Shown here: piece after piece, positions 37,095-45,853 of the stretch | Numbering within the stretch: position 1 is the stretch's first letter | How the letters are laid out: every line of letters starts with the position of its first letter | DNA from: Celeribacter baekdonensis | GTDB taxonomy: Bacteria > Pseudomonadota > Alphaproteobacteria > Rhodobacterales > Rhodobacteraceae | Length of the DNA: 64,000 nt | Direction of reading: 5' to 3' | NCBI RefSeq assembly: GCF_900102315.1 | Contig: NZ_FNBL01000005.1 | Span: 1-64,000, forward strand | The notes under the pieces: model-generated | Database searches by the model: none | Told to the model about the DNA's origin: nothing | The model's input: only the letters and a program-made list of their open reading frames with translations | Program-made: the position numbers and the translations under genes

Positions 37095-38338
37095 AGCCCT
37101 TCCTCCTTTGAGATGACTTTGAAAAAGAACACGGAGAACAACAGAAGACAGGCGAAAATCACCACGGCCACCGCCGCCCCCGCGCCGATGTTGGACACGG
37201 CAAAGGCCTGTTCATAGACATTGACGGTCAAAACCCGCGTGCCGGCATTGCCGCCCGTCAAAAGGAAAATGTCATCGAATTTGTTGAAGGTCCAAATGAA
37301 GCGCAACAGGAACAGCACCGAAAGAATGCCCAACAGTTGCGGCATCGACAGATACCAAAACTGTTGAAACGGTGACGCGCCATCCATGTCAGCCGCCTCA
37401 TACATATCGGTCGGGATGGATTGCATCCGGGCCAAAATGAACAGGAACGACAGCGGAAAATAGCGCCAAATCTCAAACAAAGTGACCATGATCAGCGCCA
37501 AAGGCCGCTCGCCAAAGAAATTGATCGCGCCTTCGGTGACGCCCATTTGGATCAAAAGCGCATTGGCGGAGCCGGAGAACGGATCAAACAAAAGAATCCA
37601 CGCAAAGGCCACGGCGATGACGGGCGCTACATAGGGGAACAGGTACAACCCGCGCAAAATGCCTTGGCCCCGGAACGAATGATTGAGCAAGAGCGAGGCA
37701 AAGAGCCCCATGATCATCGCGCCCAATGTGCCGAAGATGGTGTAAAATAAGGTCACTCCCAACACCGACCAGAATTCGCCACCGTCAAAGACGGATACAA
37801 AATTCTTAAACGTAAAATCACCATTTGTGAGGACAAAGGAAGCCTGTCCATCCACCTTAACGGGGCTGGCCTCAACGTCGGTGGCTTGGTCAAAAAACGC
37901 CTGTTCGGTCACGACGGGGATGGTCAATGTGTCACGAAACCCGCCGTCCCAATCGCCCATATCACAGCGCAGCATCTCGTCCGAAACCGTACAGCGCGGA
38001 TCAAGATCACCCACAATGCTCAGACCTACAGGCCAGCTATCGGTAAGCGTGACCCCGGTGATTTCAGATTTGGGAGAGGAGTTGCGCAAACGGTAGCGCA
38101 ACGTCGCTTCATCCCCCGCCACGCTGGGTTTGCCGCGCAAATCCTCGCGCACAATGGCCTCTGGCGCCCGCAAATCGGACAGCGAGACGGGTTTGACCGA
38201 AATCCAGAAGATTGCCAAAAGCGGCAGGATCACCACAAGAGAAACGGCGGTAATGGTTGGGGCCAAAAGCCCCCAGGCAAGGCGCGCCTCGGTCCGGGCC
38301 AATGGTCCGGCCCCGCGCGGAGGTCCGATGTCCGACAT
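37091..38338 (-). CDS. Sugar ABC transporter permease, MalF type, with DUF11-like periplasmic insert
   Basis: 415 residues. TM1 (about 22-45) is followed by a periplasmic region to about residue 170 before the remaining helices. Part of it (RYRLRNSSPKSEITGVTLTD, then WPVGLSIVGD, with cysteines in DPRCTV and LRCDMGDW) resembles a DUF11/Ig-like beta domain rather than the MalF P2 domain. The core permease with AADMDGASPFQQFWYLSMP (EAA loop) follows. ATG 38338 is chosen; a longer frame to 38401 crosses the hairpin after the binding-protein gene. Confidence 0.9.
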   Translation of the reverse strand: MSDIGPPRGAGPLARTEARLAWGLLAPTITAVSLVVILPLLAIFWISVKPVSLSDLRAPEAIVREDLRGKPSVAGDEATLRYRLRNSSPKSEITGVTLTDSWPVGLSIVGDLDPRCTVSDEMLRCDMGDWDGGFRDTLTIPVVTEQAFFDQATDVEASPVKVDGQASFVLTNGDFTFKNFVSVFDGGEFWSVLGVTLFYTIFGTLGAMIMGLFASLLLNHSFRGQGILRGLYLFPYVAPVIAVAFAWILLFDPFSGSANALLIQMGVTEGAINFFGERPLALIMVTLFEIWRYFPLSFLFILARMQSIPTDMYEAADMDGASPFQQFWYLSMPQLLGILSVLFLLRFIWTFNKFDDIFLLTGGNAGTRVLTVNVYEQAFAVSNIGAGAAVAVVIFACLLLFSVFFFKVISKEEGL

Positions 38339-38368
38339 GGTGTAACCCCGTGTCCGGTGTAAGAAAAA

Positions 38369-38391
38369 GCGGGGCAATCTGGCCGCCCCGC
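38369..38391 (-). terminator. Hairpin with T-run between binding-protein and permease genes
   Basis: On the minus strand GCGGGGC and GCCCCGC (38385-38391 and 38369-38375) form a 7-bp GC stem with a 9-base loop followed by TTTTTCTT. It lies 20 bases after the binding-protein stop and before the MalF-type gene. It probably works as a partial terminator or mRNA stabiliser, keeping the binding protein in excess of the membrane subunits. Confidence 0.6.
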
Positions 38392-38410
38392 AGGAGATCA
38401 AAGAAAGCGC

Positions 38411-39760
38411 TTATTCGATCGCACCAAACTCTTTGTTCATCTCGGCCACGGCGGTGGCTGCATCGACTTTACCGTCGATATATTCGCGCACAACGCGGTT
38501 GATGACCTGAGAGTTGATCATTTTGGACGCCAATGCGAGTTGGCCGTCTTTGACGCCCCAACGCTGTGCCACATCCAGACCGCCGACGATTTCGTCGATC
38601 ATGTCTTGTGCATAAAGATCACCCAAAGGTGCCTTGCGATCAACGCCGACGGGCAGCTCTGCCCAGGCTTTGGAAAACGCGTCCGGGTCTTCGGCATTGC
38701 CGCGCCGCACCGGGAATTTGCCCTCTGGCGCAATCGACAATGTTTGGGTGTAGCCTTCGTCCATCGAATATTTCACGAACTCTTCCGCCGCATCCGTGGA
38801 CGCATCCGAGGTGATGCCGAAATAGCGGATGTCACCCCATGCCGCGCCATCGGGATTGGAGGGGCCGGAAAAGGTGGTGACGATGCCCGTTTTGGAGGCC
38901 AATTCCGGCGAGGTCGGATCATCGTTGATCGTGGGCGGGGCGCTGTCGCGCAGGCCCGCCAACTCATCAAGAACAAAGGGCGACCAGATGATCATCGCCG
39001 CATTGCCAGAGAAATACAGCGTGCGCGATTGATCCCAATAGAGATCGCCCGGAGGCGACGCATCCGCAATGGCTTTATAGAAATCAAGCACTTCGGTGGT
39101 TTTCGCCACATCGAGCGGTTTGAACCCATCGGGGCCAACCGGGCTGACGCCATTGGCCAAAAACACGTGCTCAAGCACCTGAGACATAAAGTTTTCGTCG
39201 ACCTTGGTCGCGGCGACGAAGCCGTACATTTCGGGCGGATTGTGCAATTTGGCCAAAGCGGTCTCAACCGCAGCATAAGACGTCGGCGCGGCAAGGCCCG
39301 CCGCGTCAAACAGGTCCTTGCGGTAGATAATCATCTGGGTCCAGCCATCGACCGGCACGGAAGCATAGCCATCGTCAACCGCCGCCATGGCGAGCGCGCC
39401 GGGGGCAAATGTGTCGACGCCCAACTCTTCGATCACGTCGGCGGCCGCGTCTGTATCAAGGATACCGGCCTCAGCCCAAGGCAGCGCATATTGCAGCGGA
39501 TGGTAAATCACATCCGGCAAATCACCGGCGGCAAAGGCCGCGGTGGCGCGCGTGCCGAGATCAGATTCCGTGACCGGGATCACTTCGACGGTATGGCCGG
39601 TTTTGGCCTCAAACTCTGCGGCCATCGCCTCTTGCCGGGCCAAACGTTCGGGCTGTTCCTCGGTGGTCCAAAACCGCAGCGTGTCGGCCGATGCGCCGAG
39701 ACTGGACAACGCCAAGGCGGTGGCCGCCGTTGTCATGAGTGTCAGTTTGGTAAGTCGCAT
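38411..39760 (-). CDS. Sugar ABC transporter substrate-binding protein (family 1)
   Basis: 449 residues with a Sec signal peptide (MRLTKLTLMTTAATALAL, cleavage about ASA-DT). The mature protein begins TLRFWTTEEQPERLARQEA, typical of cluster-B family 1 sugar-binding proteins, and has no lipobox, so it is free in the periplasm. It delivers sugar to the two permeases. GGGAGAG precedes the ATG. It follows lacI by 24 bases and is separated from the permease genes by a hairpin. Confidence 0.94.
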   Translation of the reverse strand: MRLTKLTLMTTAATALALSSLGASADTLRFWTTEEQPERLARQEAMAAEFEAKTGHTVEVIPVTESDLGTRATAAFAAGDLPDVIYHPLQYALPWAEAGILDTDAAADVIEELGVDTFAPGALAMAAVDDGYASVPVDGWTQMIIYRKDLFDAAGLAAPTSYAAVETALAKLHNPPEMYGFVAATKVDENFMSQVLEHVFLANGVSPVGPDGFKPLDVAKTTEVLDFYKAIADASPPGDLYWDQSRTLYFSGNAAMIIWSPFVLDELAGLRDSAPPTINDDPTSPELASKTGIVTTFSGPSNPDGAAWGDIRYFGITSDASTDAAEEFVKYSMDEGYTQTLSIAPEGKFPVRRGNAEDPDAFSKAWAELPVGVDRKAPLGDLYAQDMIDEIVGGLDVAQRWGVKDGQLALASKMINSQVINRVVREYIDGKVDAATAVAEMNKEFGAIE

Positions 39761-39784
39761 GTCTCTCTCCCTAGATGAGTTGCG

Positions 39785-40900
39785 TCACGTGTTTTGTGTG
39801 GCCCGTCGTTGAGCCAATGTGCGCACCAGTTGCTCTGATGTCAGTTTTGGATGTCCTGTAGAGCCGCCGGGGCGGAACTCCGCCCGGATCAGATGTTGGG
39901 CCACGGGGGCGTTGGGCTCGCGGATACGTGCGATGAACATTTCGCCCAAACTGGCCCCGGCTTTGCGGGTGTCGACGGCGAAACTGGCCAATCTGGGCCA
40001 CATGGCGGAGGCTTCGGGCGAGCCGTCATAGCCGATGACCGACAGCTCGGTGCCAATGGCAAGTCCCAGTTCATTGGCGACGTCATAGACCCCACGCGCC
40101 AAGCTATCCGTCGCACAAATAATAGCGGTGGGCGGGGTATCGAGCGCCAAAAGGCGGCGTGTGGCGGCACTTGCCTGCTCTGGGGACAGCGCGCCCTCCT
40201 GCATCAGATCGGGATCAAACCCAAGCCCCATCGCGTCGATGCCGGCCTTGTAGCCATCGCGTCGCATATGCGAAAAAGCATAATATTCGGCACTGCCAAT
40301 ATAAGCGATGCGCCGATGCCCGAGATCGGCAAGATAGCTGACCGCTTCGGCCATGGCAGCTTCGCCTTCGACATCAAAATAAGACATGTCTTTTGAATTT
40401 CTTGGCCGCCCATAACAAATAAACGGTGTATTCTCGCGGGAAAGGCTTGCGATGCGCGGATCGTCCCAGAGCACACGCGGCAAGATAAACCCATCTGCTT
40501 TTTGATGCACAACCAGATCGCGCATGATGCGCAGCGTGTCAGCGTCATTTTCCGCCGTCGCAACGGTCAGGGTCCAACCCTCTTTCGAGGCGGCTTGGGT
40601 CAATCCGGCCAAAAACTCCGCCAAAAAGGGTCGGTGCGCATCATGTTCGGACAATTGGATGACAAGCCCCAAAGAACAGCTGCGCCCGGTTTTGATCGCT
40701 TGGGCGTGGCTGAGCGGGCGATATCCCATCGCATTTGCGGCGCGAATGACGCGCACACGCGTGGTTTCAGCAATGTCAGGATACCCGTTGAGGGCACGGG
40801 ACACGGTGCCTTTCGTCAGACTCAGCGCCTGCGAAAGATCACTGATCGTCACCCGCCCATTGTCGCGGGAGCGTCGATCTAATTTGACGTCTGACCACAC
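39785..40900 (-). CDS. LacI-family transcriptional regulator of the sugar ABC operon
   Basis: 371 residues from GTG 40900. The helix-turn-helix is VTISDLSQALSLTKGTVSRALN with hinge helix GYRPLSHAQAIKTG, then a periplasmic-binding-like ligand domain (SCSLGLVIQLSEHD onward). The frame stays open to ATG 40990, but GTG 40900 has a perfect AGGAGG 8 bases upstream and places the HTH nearer the N-terminus, as is normal. A 16-base palindrome lies just upstream of this start. The regulator heads the operon, so self-repression relieved by the imported sugar is likely. Confidence 0.9.
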   Translation of the reverse strand: MWSDVKLDRRSRDNGRVTISDLSQALSLTKGTVSRALNGYPDIAETTRVRVIRAANAMGYRPLSHAQAIKTGRSCSLGLVIQLSEHDAHRPFLAEFLAGLTQAASKEGWTLTVATAENDADTLRIMRDLVVHQKADGFILPRVLWDDPRIASLSRENTPFICYGRPRNSKDMSYFDVEGEAAMAEAVSYLADLGHRRIAYIGSAEYYAFSHMRRDGYKAGIDAMGLGFDPDLMQEGALSPEQASAATRRLLALDTPPTAIICATDSLARGVYDVANELGLAIGTELSVIGYDGSPEASAMWPRLASFAVDTRKAGASLGEMFIARIREPNAPVAQHLIRAEFRPGGSTGHPKLTSEQLVRTLAQRRATQNT

Positions 40901-40932
40901 CTGATTCGCCTCCTGGGCCCCACACTGAGCCT

Positions 40933-40948
40933 CCGAAACCGGTTTCGG
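40933..40948. promoter_or_regulatory. LacI-type operator palindrome
   Basis: CCGAAACCGGTTTCGG is a perfect 16-base palindrome with the central CG and AACCGGTT core seen in LacI/GalR-family operators. It lies 33-48 bases upstream of the proposed GTG start of the lacI gene. If translation began at 40990 it would be inside the coding region, which argues for the shorter protein. Confidence 0.65.
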
Positions 40949-41037
40949 CAACGGCTTTTTATCAAACAGTCTGATTTTGCGGCGCGGCATGAATGCTGCG
41001 TCGCAGAGCCAGAAGTCTTTGATTGGCGGAGAAAATC

Positions 41038-41736
41038 TCAGGCGATGCGGAAGGTTTTGGCAGCCTCTTCTTTGGAAATCTCGGATTTTGAATGGCGAGA
41101 GGTCACCCGACCGCGCTCCATGAACACAAGCTGATCCGCGAGGTCATAGGCAAATTCAAAATACTGTTCGACCAAGACAATCGCCATGTCGCCCCGATCG
41201 CGCAAAAGCGCAATGACGCGGCCGATTTGTTGAATGATATTGGGCTGAATGCCCTCGGTCGGCTCATCCAAAAGCAACAGTTTCGGTTTGATGATCAACG
41301 CCCGTGCAATGGCCAATTGCTGTTGCTGCCCACCCGAAAGATCACCACCACGACGGTGCATAAACTCTTTGAGAATAGGGAACAGTTCAAACACCTCATC
41401 GGGGATGAAATGTTCGGATTTTGGCAGGCAGGTGAAACCAGATTCCAAGTTTTCCTTCACCGTCAAAAGCGGGAAAATCATCCGGCCTTGTGGCACCACC
41501 GCAAGTCCCTTTTTGGCCAGTTCATGCGCCGGGGCCCGCCCCACGTCTTCGCCATCAAGCATCATGGTGCCACCGGAGCGCGGATGGGTGCCACAAATGC
41601 CTTTCAACAGCGAGGTTTTGCCAACGCCATTGGTGCCCATCACACAGGTGACCTCACCCGCGCGAGCGGAAAGATCGACATCGTAGAGGATCTGAGAGCC
41701 ACCATAGTGCAGCGAGAGATCTTTCACATCGAGCAT
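41038..41736 (-). CDS. urtE: Urea ABC transporter ATPase UrtE
   Basis: 232 residues, LivF-like. Walker A GTNGVGKTS, signature LSGGQQQQ, Walker B LLLLDEPTEGIQPNI and the C-terminal LVEQYFEFAYDLAD are characteristic of UrtE. ATG 41736 with GGAGAG upstream is preferred to the longer frame. It ends the urt operon; its stop is 47 bases from the longer lacI frame. Confidence 0.95.
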   Translation of the reverse strand: MLDVKDLSLHYGGSQILYDVDLSARAGEVTCVMGTNGVGKTSLLKGICGTHPRSGGTMMLDGEDVGRAPAHELAKKGLAVVPQGRMIFPLLTVKENLESGFTCLPKSEHFIPDEVFELFPILKEFMHRRGGDLSGGQQQQLAIARALIIKPKLLLLDEPTEGIQPNIIQQIGRVIALLRDRGDMAIVLVEQYFEFAYDLADQLVFMERGRVTSRHSKSEISKEEAAKTFRIA

Positions 41737-41749
41737 GGTATTCTCTCCT

Positions 41750-42490
41750 TTAGCGGCCAAGATAAACGTCAATCACGTCTTTATTTTGCGTCACGTGATC
41801 AAGTGACCCTTCGGCCAAAACCGATCCTTCGTGCAAAACCGTGACCTTGCATTCTAGGCGGCGCACGAAATCCATGTCATGTTCAACCACCACAACGGCA
41901 CGGGTTTTGGCGGCCTCTTTGAGAATGTCGGTGGTGTGTTCACGCTCGCCCAAGGTCATGCCAGCGGCCGGTTCATCAACCAGCAAAAGCTGTGGATCCT
42001 GGGCCAAGAGCATACCAATCTCCAACCATTGTTTTTGGCCGTGAGACAGCTCGCCGGATTTGCGCTCAAGCTGATCGGAGAGGCCGATTTCGGAGGCAAG
42101 CTCTTCGACCTTGGCGAGGTCCTTGAATTTGGGTTTGAAGAACAACACCGACCACGGCGAGCGATCATTTTTCACCGCCATGAGGAGGTTTTCAAACACG
42201 CTTTGATCCTCAAACACAGTGGGACGTTGAAATTTACGACCAATGCCGATGCGGGCGATTTTGGCCTCGTTCATCCCAATCAGGTTTTTCGACATATCGC
42301 CCCAAAGCACAGAACCTTCGTCGGGTTTGGTTTTGCCCGTCACGATGTCCATAAAGGTGGTTTTGCCCGCGCCGTTCGGACCGATGATGGCGCGCATTTC
42401 CGCGGGACCGATGGAAAAGGACAGGTTGTTGATCGCCTTGAACCCGTCGAAAGAGACGGAAACGCCGGAGACTTCTAAAAGCTGGCTCAT
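41750..42490 (-). CDS. urtD: Urea ABC transporter ATPase UrtD
   Basis: 246 residues, LivG-like. Walker A GPNGAGKTTFMDIVTGKTKP, signature LSHGQKQWLEIGM and Walker B LLLVDEPAAGMT match UrtD. It pairs with UrtE to drive the UrtB-UrtC channel. ATGA overlap with urtC and 13 bases to urtE. Confidence 0.95.
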   Translation of the reverse strand: MSQLLEVSGVSVSFDGFKAINNLSFSIGPAEMRAIIGPNGAGKTTFMDIVTGKTKPDEGSVLWGDMSKNLIGMNEAKIARIGIGRKFQRPTVFEDQSVFENLLMAVKNDRSPWSVLFFKPKFKDLAKVEELASEIGLSDQLERKSGELSHGQKQWLEIGMLLAQDPQLLLVDEPAAGMTLGEREHTTDILKEAAKTRAVVVVEHDMDFVRRLECKVTVLHEGSVLAEGSLDHVTQNKDVIDVYLGR

Positions 42491-43713
42491 TTTTCGGCCT
42501 CCTGTTCGCGCAAGCTGCCTTGGTCGGGACCAAGCGGCGCACCTTTGCGGCTGGGGGACAAACGCCCGGAGATCAGATCAAACAACCCGCCAATGCCTTT
42601 GGGCGCGAACAATGTGACGAGGACAAAGGAGAGGCCCAAAAGCACCTGCCACCAATCGACCCATTTGATCGTATAGAAACCAAGGTTGATATTGGGGGCT
42701 TGACCGCCCGTGAAATAGGTCGAGACAAGCGAGACCACGCCCGCGCCAATCACCGCGCCGTAAATGCGGCCCCTGCCACCGATGGCGACCCACACCGCGA
42801 GGTAGATCGAGGCGATGGGCGCGATTTCAGCCGGGTTGATGATCCCCGCTTGCGGATAATAAAGCGCGCCGCCGATGCCCGCAATGATCGCGGTGAGGAC
42901 AAAGACGAAGAGTTTGAACCCCTCCACCGAATAGCCCAAAAACCGCACCCGCGCCTCGTCATCGCGAATACCGCGAATGACCGAGCCGAATTTGCCGGAG
43001 ACGACGAAATTGGCGATAAGATAGGTGACAAGCAGCGCAAAGGCCGATGCCCAGAAGAACCAGATCGACACCGCGTCTTGGGAGACCGCATCCAGTCCGG
43101 GCAGGTTTTGCAGGCCGGAAAGGCCGTTGTTGCCGCGCAAGCCGCTGTCGTTTTGGAACAGGTAGAGCGAGAGGGCGAGGGTCATCGCCTGTGTCAGGAT
43201 CGACAGGTAAACGCCGGTGACGCGCGAGCGGAAGGCGAGCCAGCCAAAGACCAGCGCGAGCAGGCCCGGAACCAAGACGACCAATGCGATCTGGGCCCAG
43301 AAACTATGGGCAAACATCCAGACCAAAGGGAAATCGGACGAGCCGACGACACCAAAGATTTGCGTGCCAACGGCGTCTTTGATCTCCATAGCCGTGGCAG
43401 GAATGTCGGCGGCGGCCATGCTTTCGACCACGATAAGTTTCGTGCGCGCAAACATCAGCCACATGCCGATCATATAGCCACCAAGGCCAAAAAAGGCGAA
43501 ATGGCCGAGTGAGAGAATGCCCGTGTAGCCCCAGACCAAATCCATCGAAATCGCCACCAAGGCGAGACACAGTGTCTTGCCCAGCGTTTTGACGAAAGAG
43601 GTCGACATCGTGCCCGTGCCATAGGCCTCGGACAGGAAAGTGACCGCAAGGGTGAAGATCAGCAACGTGGCGATAAAGGCCGGAAGCGAAGGGTGTTTTT
43701 TCACGAAATCCAT
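42487..43713 (-). CDS. urtC: Urea ABC transporter permease UrtC
   Basis: 408 residues, LivM-like, about ten hydrophobic segments including GYTGILSLGHFAFFGLGGYM and the conserved ATPase-contact region RDDEARVRFLGYSVEGFKLF. Longer than standard LivM through an extended periplasmic loop at about residues 75-115, as is normal in UrtC. It starts 3 bases after the urtB stop. Confidence 0.95.
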   Translation of the reverse strand: MDFVKKHPSLPAFIATLLIFTLAVTFLSEAYGTGTMSTSFVKTLGKTLCLALVAISMDLVWGYTGILSLGHFAFFGLGGYMIGMWLMFARTKLIVVESMAAADIPATAMEIKDAVGTQIFGVVGSSDFPLVWMFAHSFWAQIALVVLVPGLLALVFGWLAFRSRVTGVYLSILTQAMTLALSLYLFQNDSGLRGNNGLSGLQNLPGLDAVSQDAVSIWFFWASAFALLVTYLIANFVVSGKFGSVIRGIRDDEARVRFLGYSVEGFKLFVFVLTAIIAGIGGALYYPQAGIINPAEIAPIASIYLAVWVAIGGRGRIYGAVIGAGVVSLVSTYFTGGQAPNINLGFYTIKWVDWWQVLLGLSFVLVTLFAPKGIGGLFDLISGRLSPSRKGAPLGPDQGSLREQEAEK

Positions 43714-43716
43714 GGA

Positions 43717-45669
43717 TTAATCCCCCGCCGCACGGCCCTTGAGGGCGATGATGCCCTTGGGACGGAACTGAATGAAAATGATGATGAAGATGATCATGTA
43801 GGTCTGCGCCGCCAAAGTGTTGGACGGGTTGAACCATTCGATGCCCTTTTGCAGGAACCCGATGCCCAATGCGCCCAAAAGCGTGCCCCAGATATTGCCA
43901 ACACCGCCGACGACCACGGTCATGAAGCTTTGCACAATATAATCTGTGCCCATTTCCGAGGTGACTTTGGCATAAAGTCCGATGGCCACGCCCGCGACAC
44001 CGGCGATGCCGGAGCCAAGGCCAAAGGTGAGCATGTTCACACGGTCCGGGTTGATCCCCATCGAGGCCGCCATACGTGGATTTTGGGTGACCGCGCGGGT
44101 CTCAAGGCCAAGGCGGGTTTTCTTCATGATAAAGAGGAAAATGCCAAGGAAAATCAGCGCAAGGACGAAAATCGCGATGCGAATGTAAGAGATCGCCAAC
44201 ACATCGTTGAAGACCAAAGCTCCATCAAGCCAACCGGGAGAGGTGAGCGGGCGGGCTTGGGTGCCAAAGATGTTTTTGGCGATTTGTTGAAGCGCAATAG
44301 AGACGCCGAAGGTGGCAAGAAGCGTTTCAAGCGGCCGATTGTAAAGCCAGCGGATGATCAGCCGTTCCATCGCCACACCAGCGGCAAATGTGACCGCAAA
44401 GGCCATTGGGATCGCGACAAGGATTGAGATGGTGTAATCCGGGATGATCTGTTGCACCACATAGCCAGTGTAGGCGCCCATCATGATAAATTCGCCATGC
44501 GCCATGTTGATCACCCCCATCACGCCAAAGGTGATGGCAAGGCCAATGGCGGCAAGGAAATAGATCGAAGCCAGCGACAGACCGTCCAATGAGAGATCGA
44601 GGAATTGGTTGACCCCAACGGCGCGATTGATGGTGTGAAGCGTCTTTTGCGCGGCATCGGTGACCGCAGCGGAAGGTTCGTCATAGACCTCGGCAAAGCG
44701 CACGCCTTTGACGGCGGCCTCCATGGAGAAGGCGGGATCGAATGCGGGCACCAACCCCTCGGACGCAAGGGCTTGGTAGGCGTGATCGCGGGCGTCTTGG
44801 CGGGTCAACTCGGCCACGGGGACGCCGCCAACCTTGCCGTCGATGATATGCTCTGTGAGAGCAGATTTTCGTTCTGAAAGAGTGGGTTGCGCTGTTGCGG
44901 CACCGGCAGAAACCATAAGTGCGAAGGCATCAGACACCGACAGCGCCTCTGATCCGGGCTTGATCTCGCGTTTGATGTTTGCCGTCTCTGGCAGATCCTC
45001 CGCATAGACCAGCTTGGCACTCAGAACCGGGTTGAGCGCGGCGCGGGCATCCAGCGAAAGGGAGGCGGCAAAGCCCTCGATCGCAGCAATCCGCCTTGCG
45101 TCATCCTTGTCGAAAGAAATGGTCAAAAGCCGCTCCGTGACCTCTTTAAGCGCTTTGATGTCTGGATTGTCCTCGGTTTCGATCGAGGCGCGCAGAGGGG
45201 CCAGGTGGGAAGCTTCGCCATCGCGCTGAATCGCCAAAAGCGCTTCACGACGTCGCTCTGCATCAGGGTCGTTCAGTTGAAATTGAACCAAGGCCGCACC
45301 AATCATCGCCCGAATACCGGAGTTCGGTTTGAGCTGGGTCACATCCCCTTTTGCCACAGTTGCAACAATGTCCCCCGTGTCAAAATCCGTCAAAGTGATC
45401 TCGGACCCATCGACGGTTGCAGCATAGAAAAACCCGTTTTCCGACCACTGCCACATGTCCTTGTTCTGCCATTTCTGCAAAACGGTTTGTGCCGAAGGCT
45501 GGCCGGAATTGGCCACGGCCTCAATCGCCGGGCCGATGGTTGTGCGCGAGGATTTTACGATGGCCTCGGCATGCTCTTGCAGCACATCTTGGATCGTCCG
45601 GTCCTGAGCCTGAGCGCTCAGCGCAAGGGTCAGAAACACCAGACAAGCCGCGAGAATTCGTCGGATCAT
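43717..45669 (-). CDS. urtB: Urea ABC transporter permease UrtB with N-terminal periplasmic domain
   Basis: 650 residues. A signal-like N-terminus (RRILAACLVFLTLALSAQAQ) is followed by about 320 residues rich in helical repeats (HEAT-like), then the LivH-type membrane domain with INMAHGEFIMMGAYTGYV and RAVTQNPRMAASMGINPDRV. This two-part layout is characteristic of UrtB. ATG 45669 is used; an upstream TTG adds two residues only. A 184-base hairpin-rich gap separates it from urtA. Confidence 0.94.
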   Translation of the reverse strand: MIRRILAACLVFLTLALSAQAQDRTIQDVLQEHAEAIVKSSRTTIGPAIEAVANSGQPSAQTVLQKWQNKDMWQWSENGFFYAATVDGSEITLTDFDTGDIVATVAKGDVTQLKPNSGIRAMIGAALVQFQLNDPDAERRREALLAIQRDGEASHLAPLRASIETEDNPDIKALKEVTERLLTISFDKDDARRIAAIEGFAASLSLDARAALNPVLSAKLVYAEDLPETANIKREIKPGSEALSVSDAFALMVSAGAATAQPTLSERKSALTEHIIDGKVGGVPVAELTRQDARDHAYQALASEGLVPAFDPAFSMEAAVKGVRFAEVYDEPSAAVTDAAQKTLHTINRAVGVNQFLDLSLDGLSLASIYFLAAIGLAITFGVMGVINMAHGEFIMMGAYTGYVVQQIIPDYTISILVAIPMAFAVTFAAGVAMERLIIRWLYNRPLETLLATFGVSIALQQIAKNIFGTQARPLTSPGWLDGALVFNDVLAISYIRIAIFVLALIFLGIFLFIMKKTRLGLETRAVTQNPRMAASMGINPDRVNMLTFGLGSGIAGVAGVAIGLYAKVTSEMGTDYIVQSFMTVVVGGVGNIWGTLLGALGIGFLQKGIEWFNPSNTLAAQTYMIIFIIIFIQFRPKGIIALKGRAAGD

Positions 45670-45693
45670 GAGCAATCTCTTTTGGCTGGAAAA

Positions 45694-45719
45694 GAAGGGC
45701 GACAGGAGCGCCGCCCTTC
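45694..45719 (-). terminator. Hairpin with T-run upstream of urtB
   Basis: On the minus strand GAAGGGCG (45719-45712) pairs with CGCCCTTC (45701-45694) around a 10-base loop, followed by TTTTCC. An 8-bp GC stem and T-run, 25 bases before the urtB ATG, suggest a leaky terminator that lowers expression of the membrane and ATPase genes compared with urtA. Confidence 0.6.
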
Positions 45720-45745
45720 ATGCGTTAAATGATGGCAGCTGAAAG

Positions 45746-45851
45746 CGTTTCGGGATCAAATAGGTCATCGAGATGTCCCGAAACGCCCACGGCCTAAGTC
45801 AGATTTCACATGTTCCGGGTTTACGTCATCTCTCAACTTAAACCCGAAACG
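45746..45851 (-). promoter_or_regulatory. Two further hairpins with alternative pairing, urtA-urtB gap
   Basis: CGGGTTTA/TAAACCCG (45839-45846 with 45816-45823) forms a hairpin just after the urtA stop, and CGTTTCGGGA/TCCCGAAACG (45746-45755 with 45776-45785) forms a perfect 10-bp second one. CCCGAAACG occurs twice (45777-45785, 45843-45851), so the segment at 45746 could pair with either. Probable roles are 3'-end protection of urtA mRNA or attenuation. Confidence 0.5.
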
Positions 45852-45853
45852 TT

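Noticed and set aside
40996-41006. Palindrome CTGCGTCGCAG between urtE and lacI
   Set aside because: Short, GC-rich and easily due to chance; the longer palindrome at 40933 is a better operator candidate.
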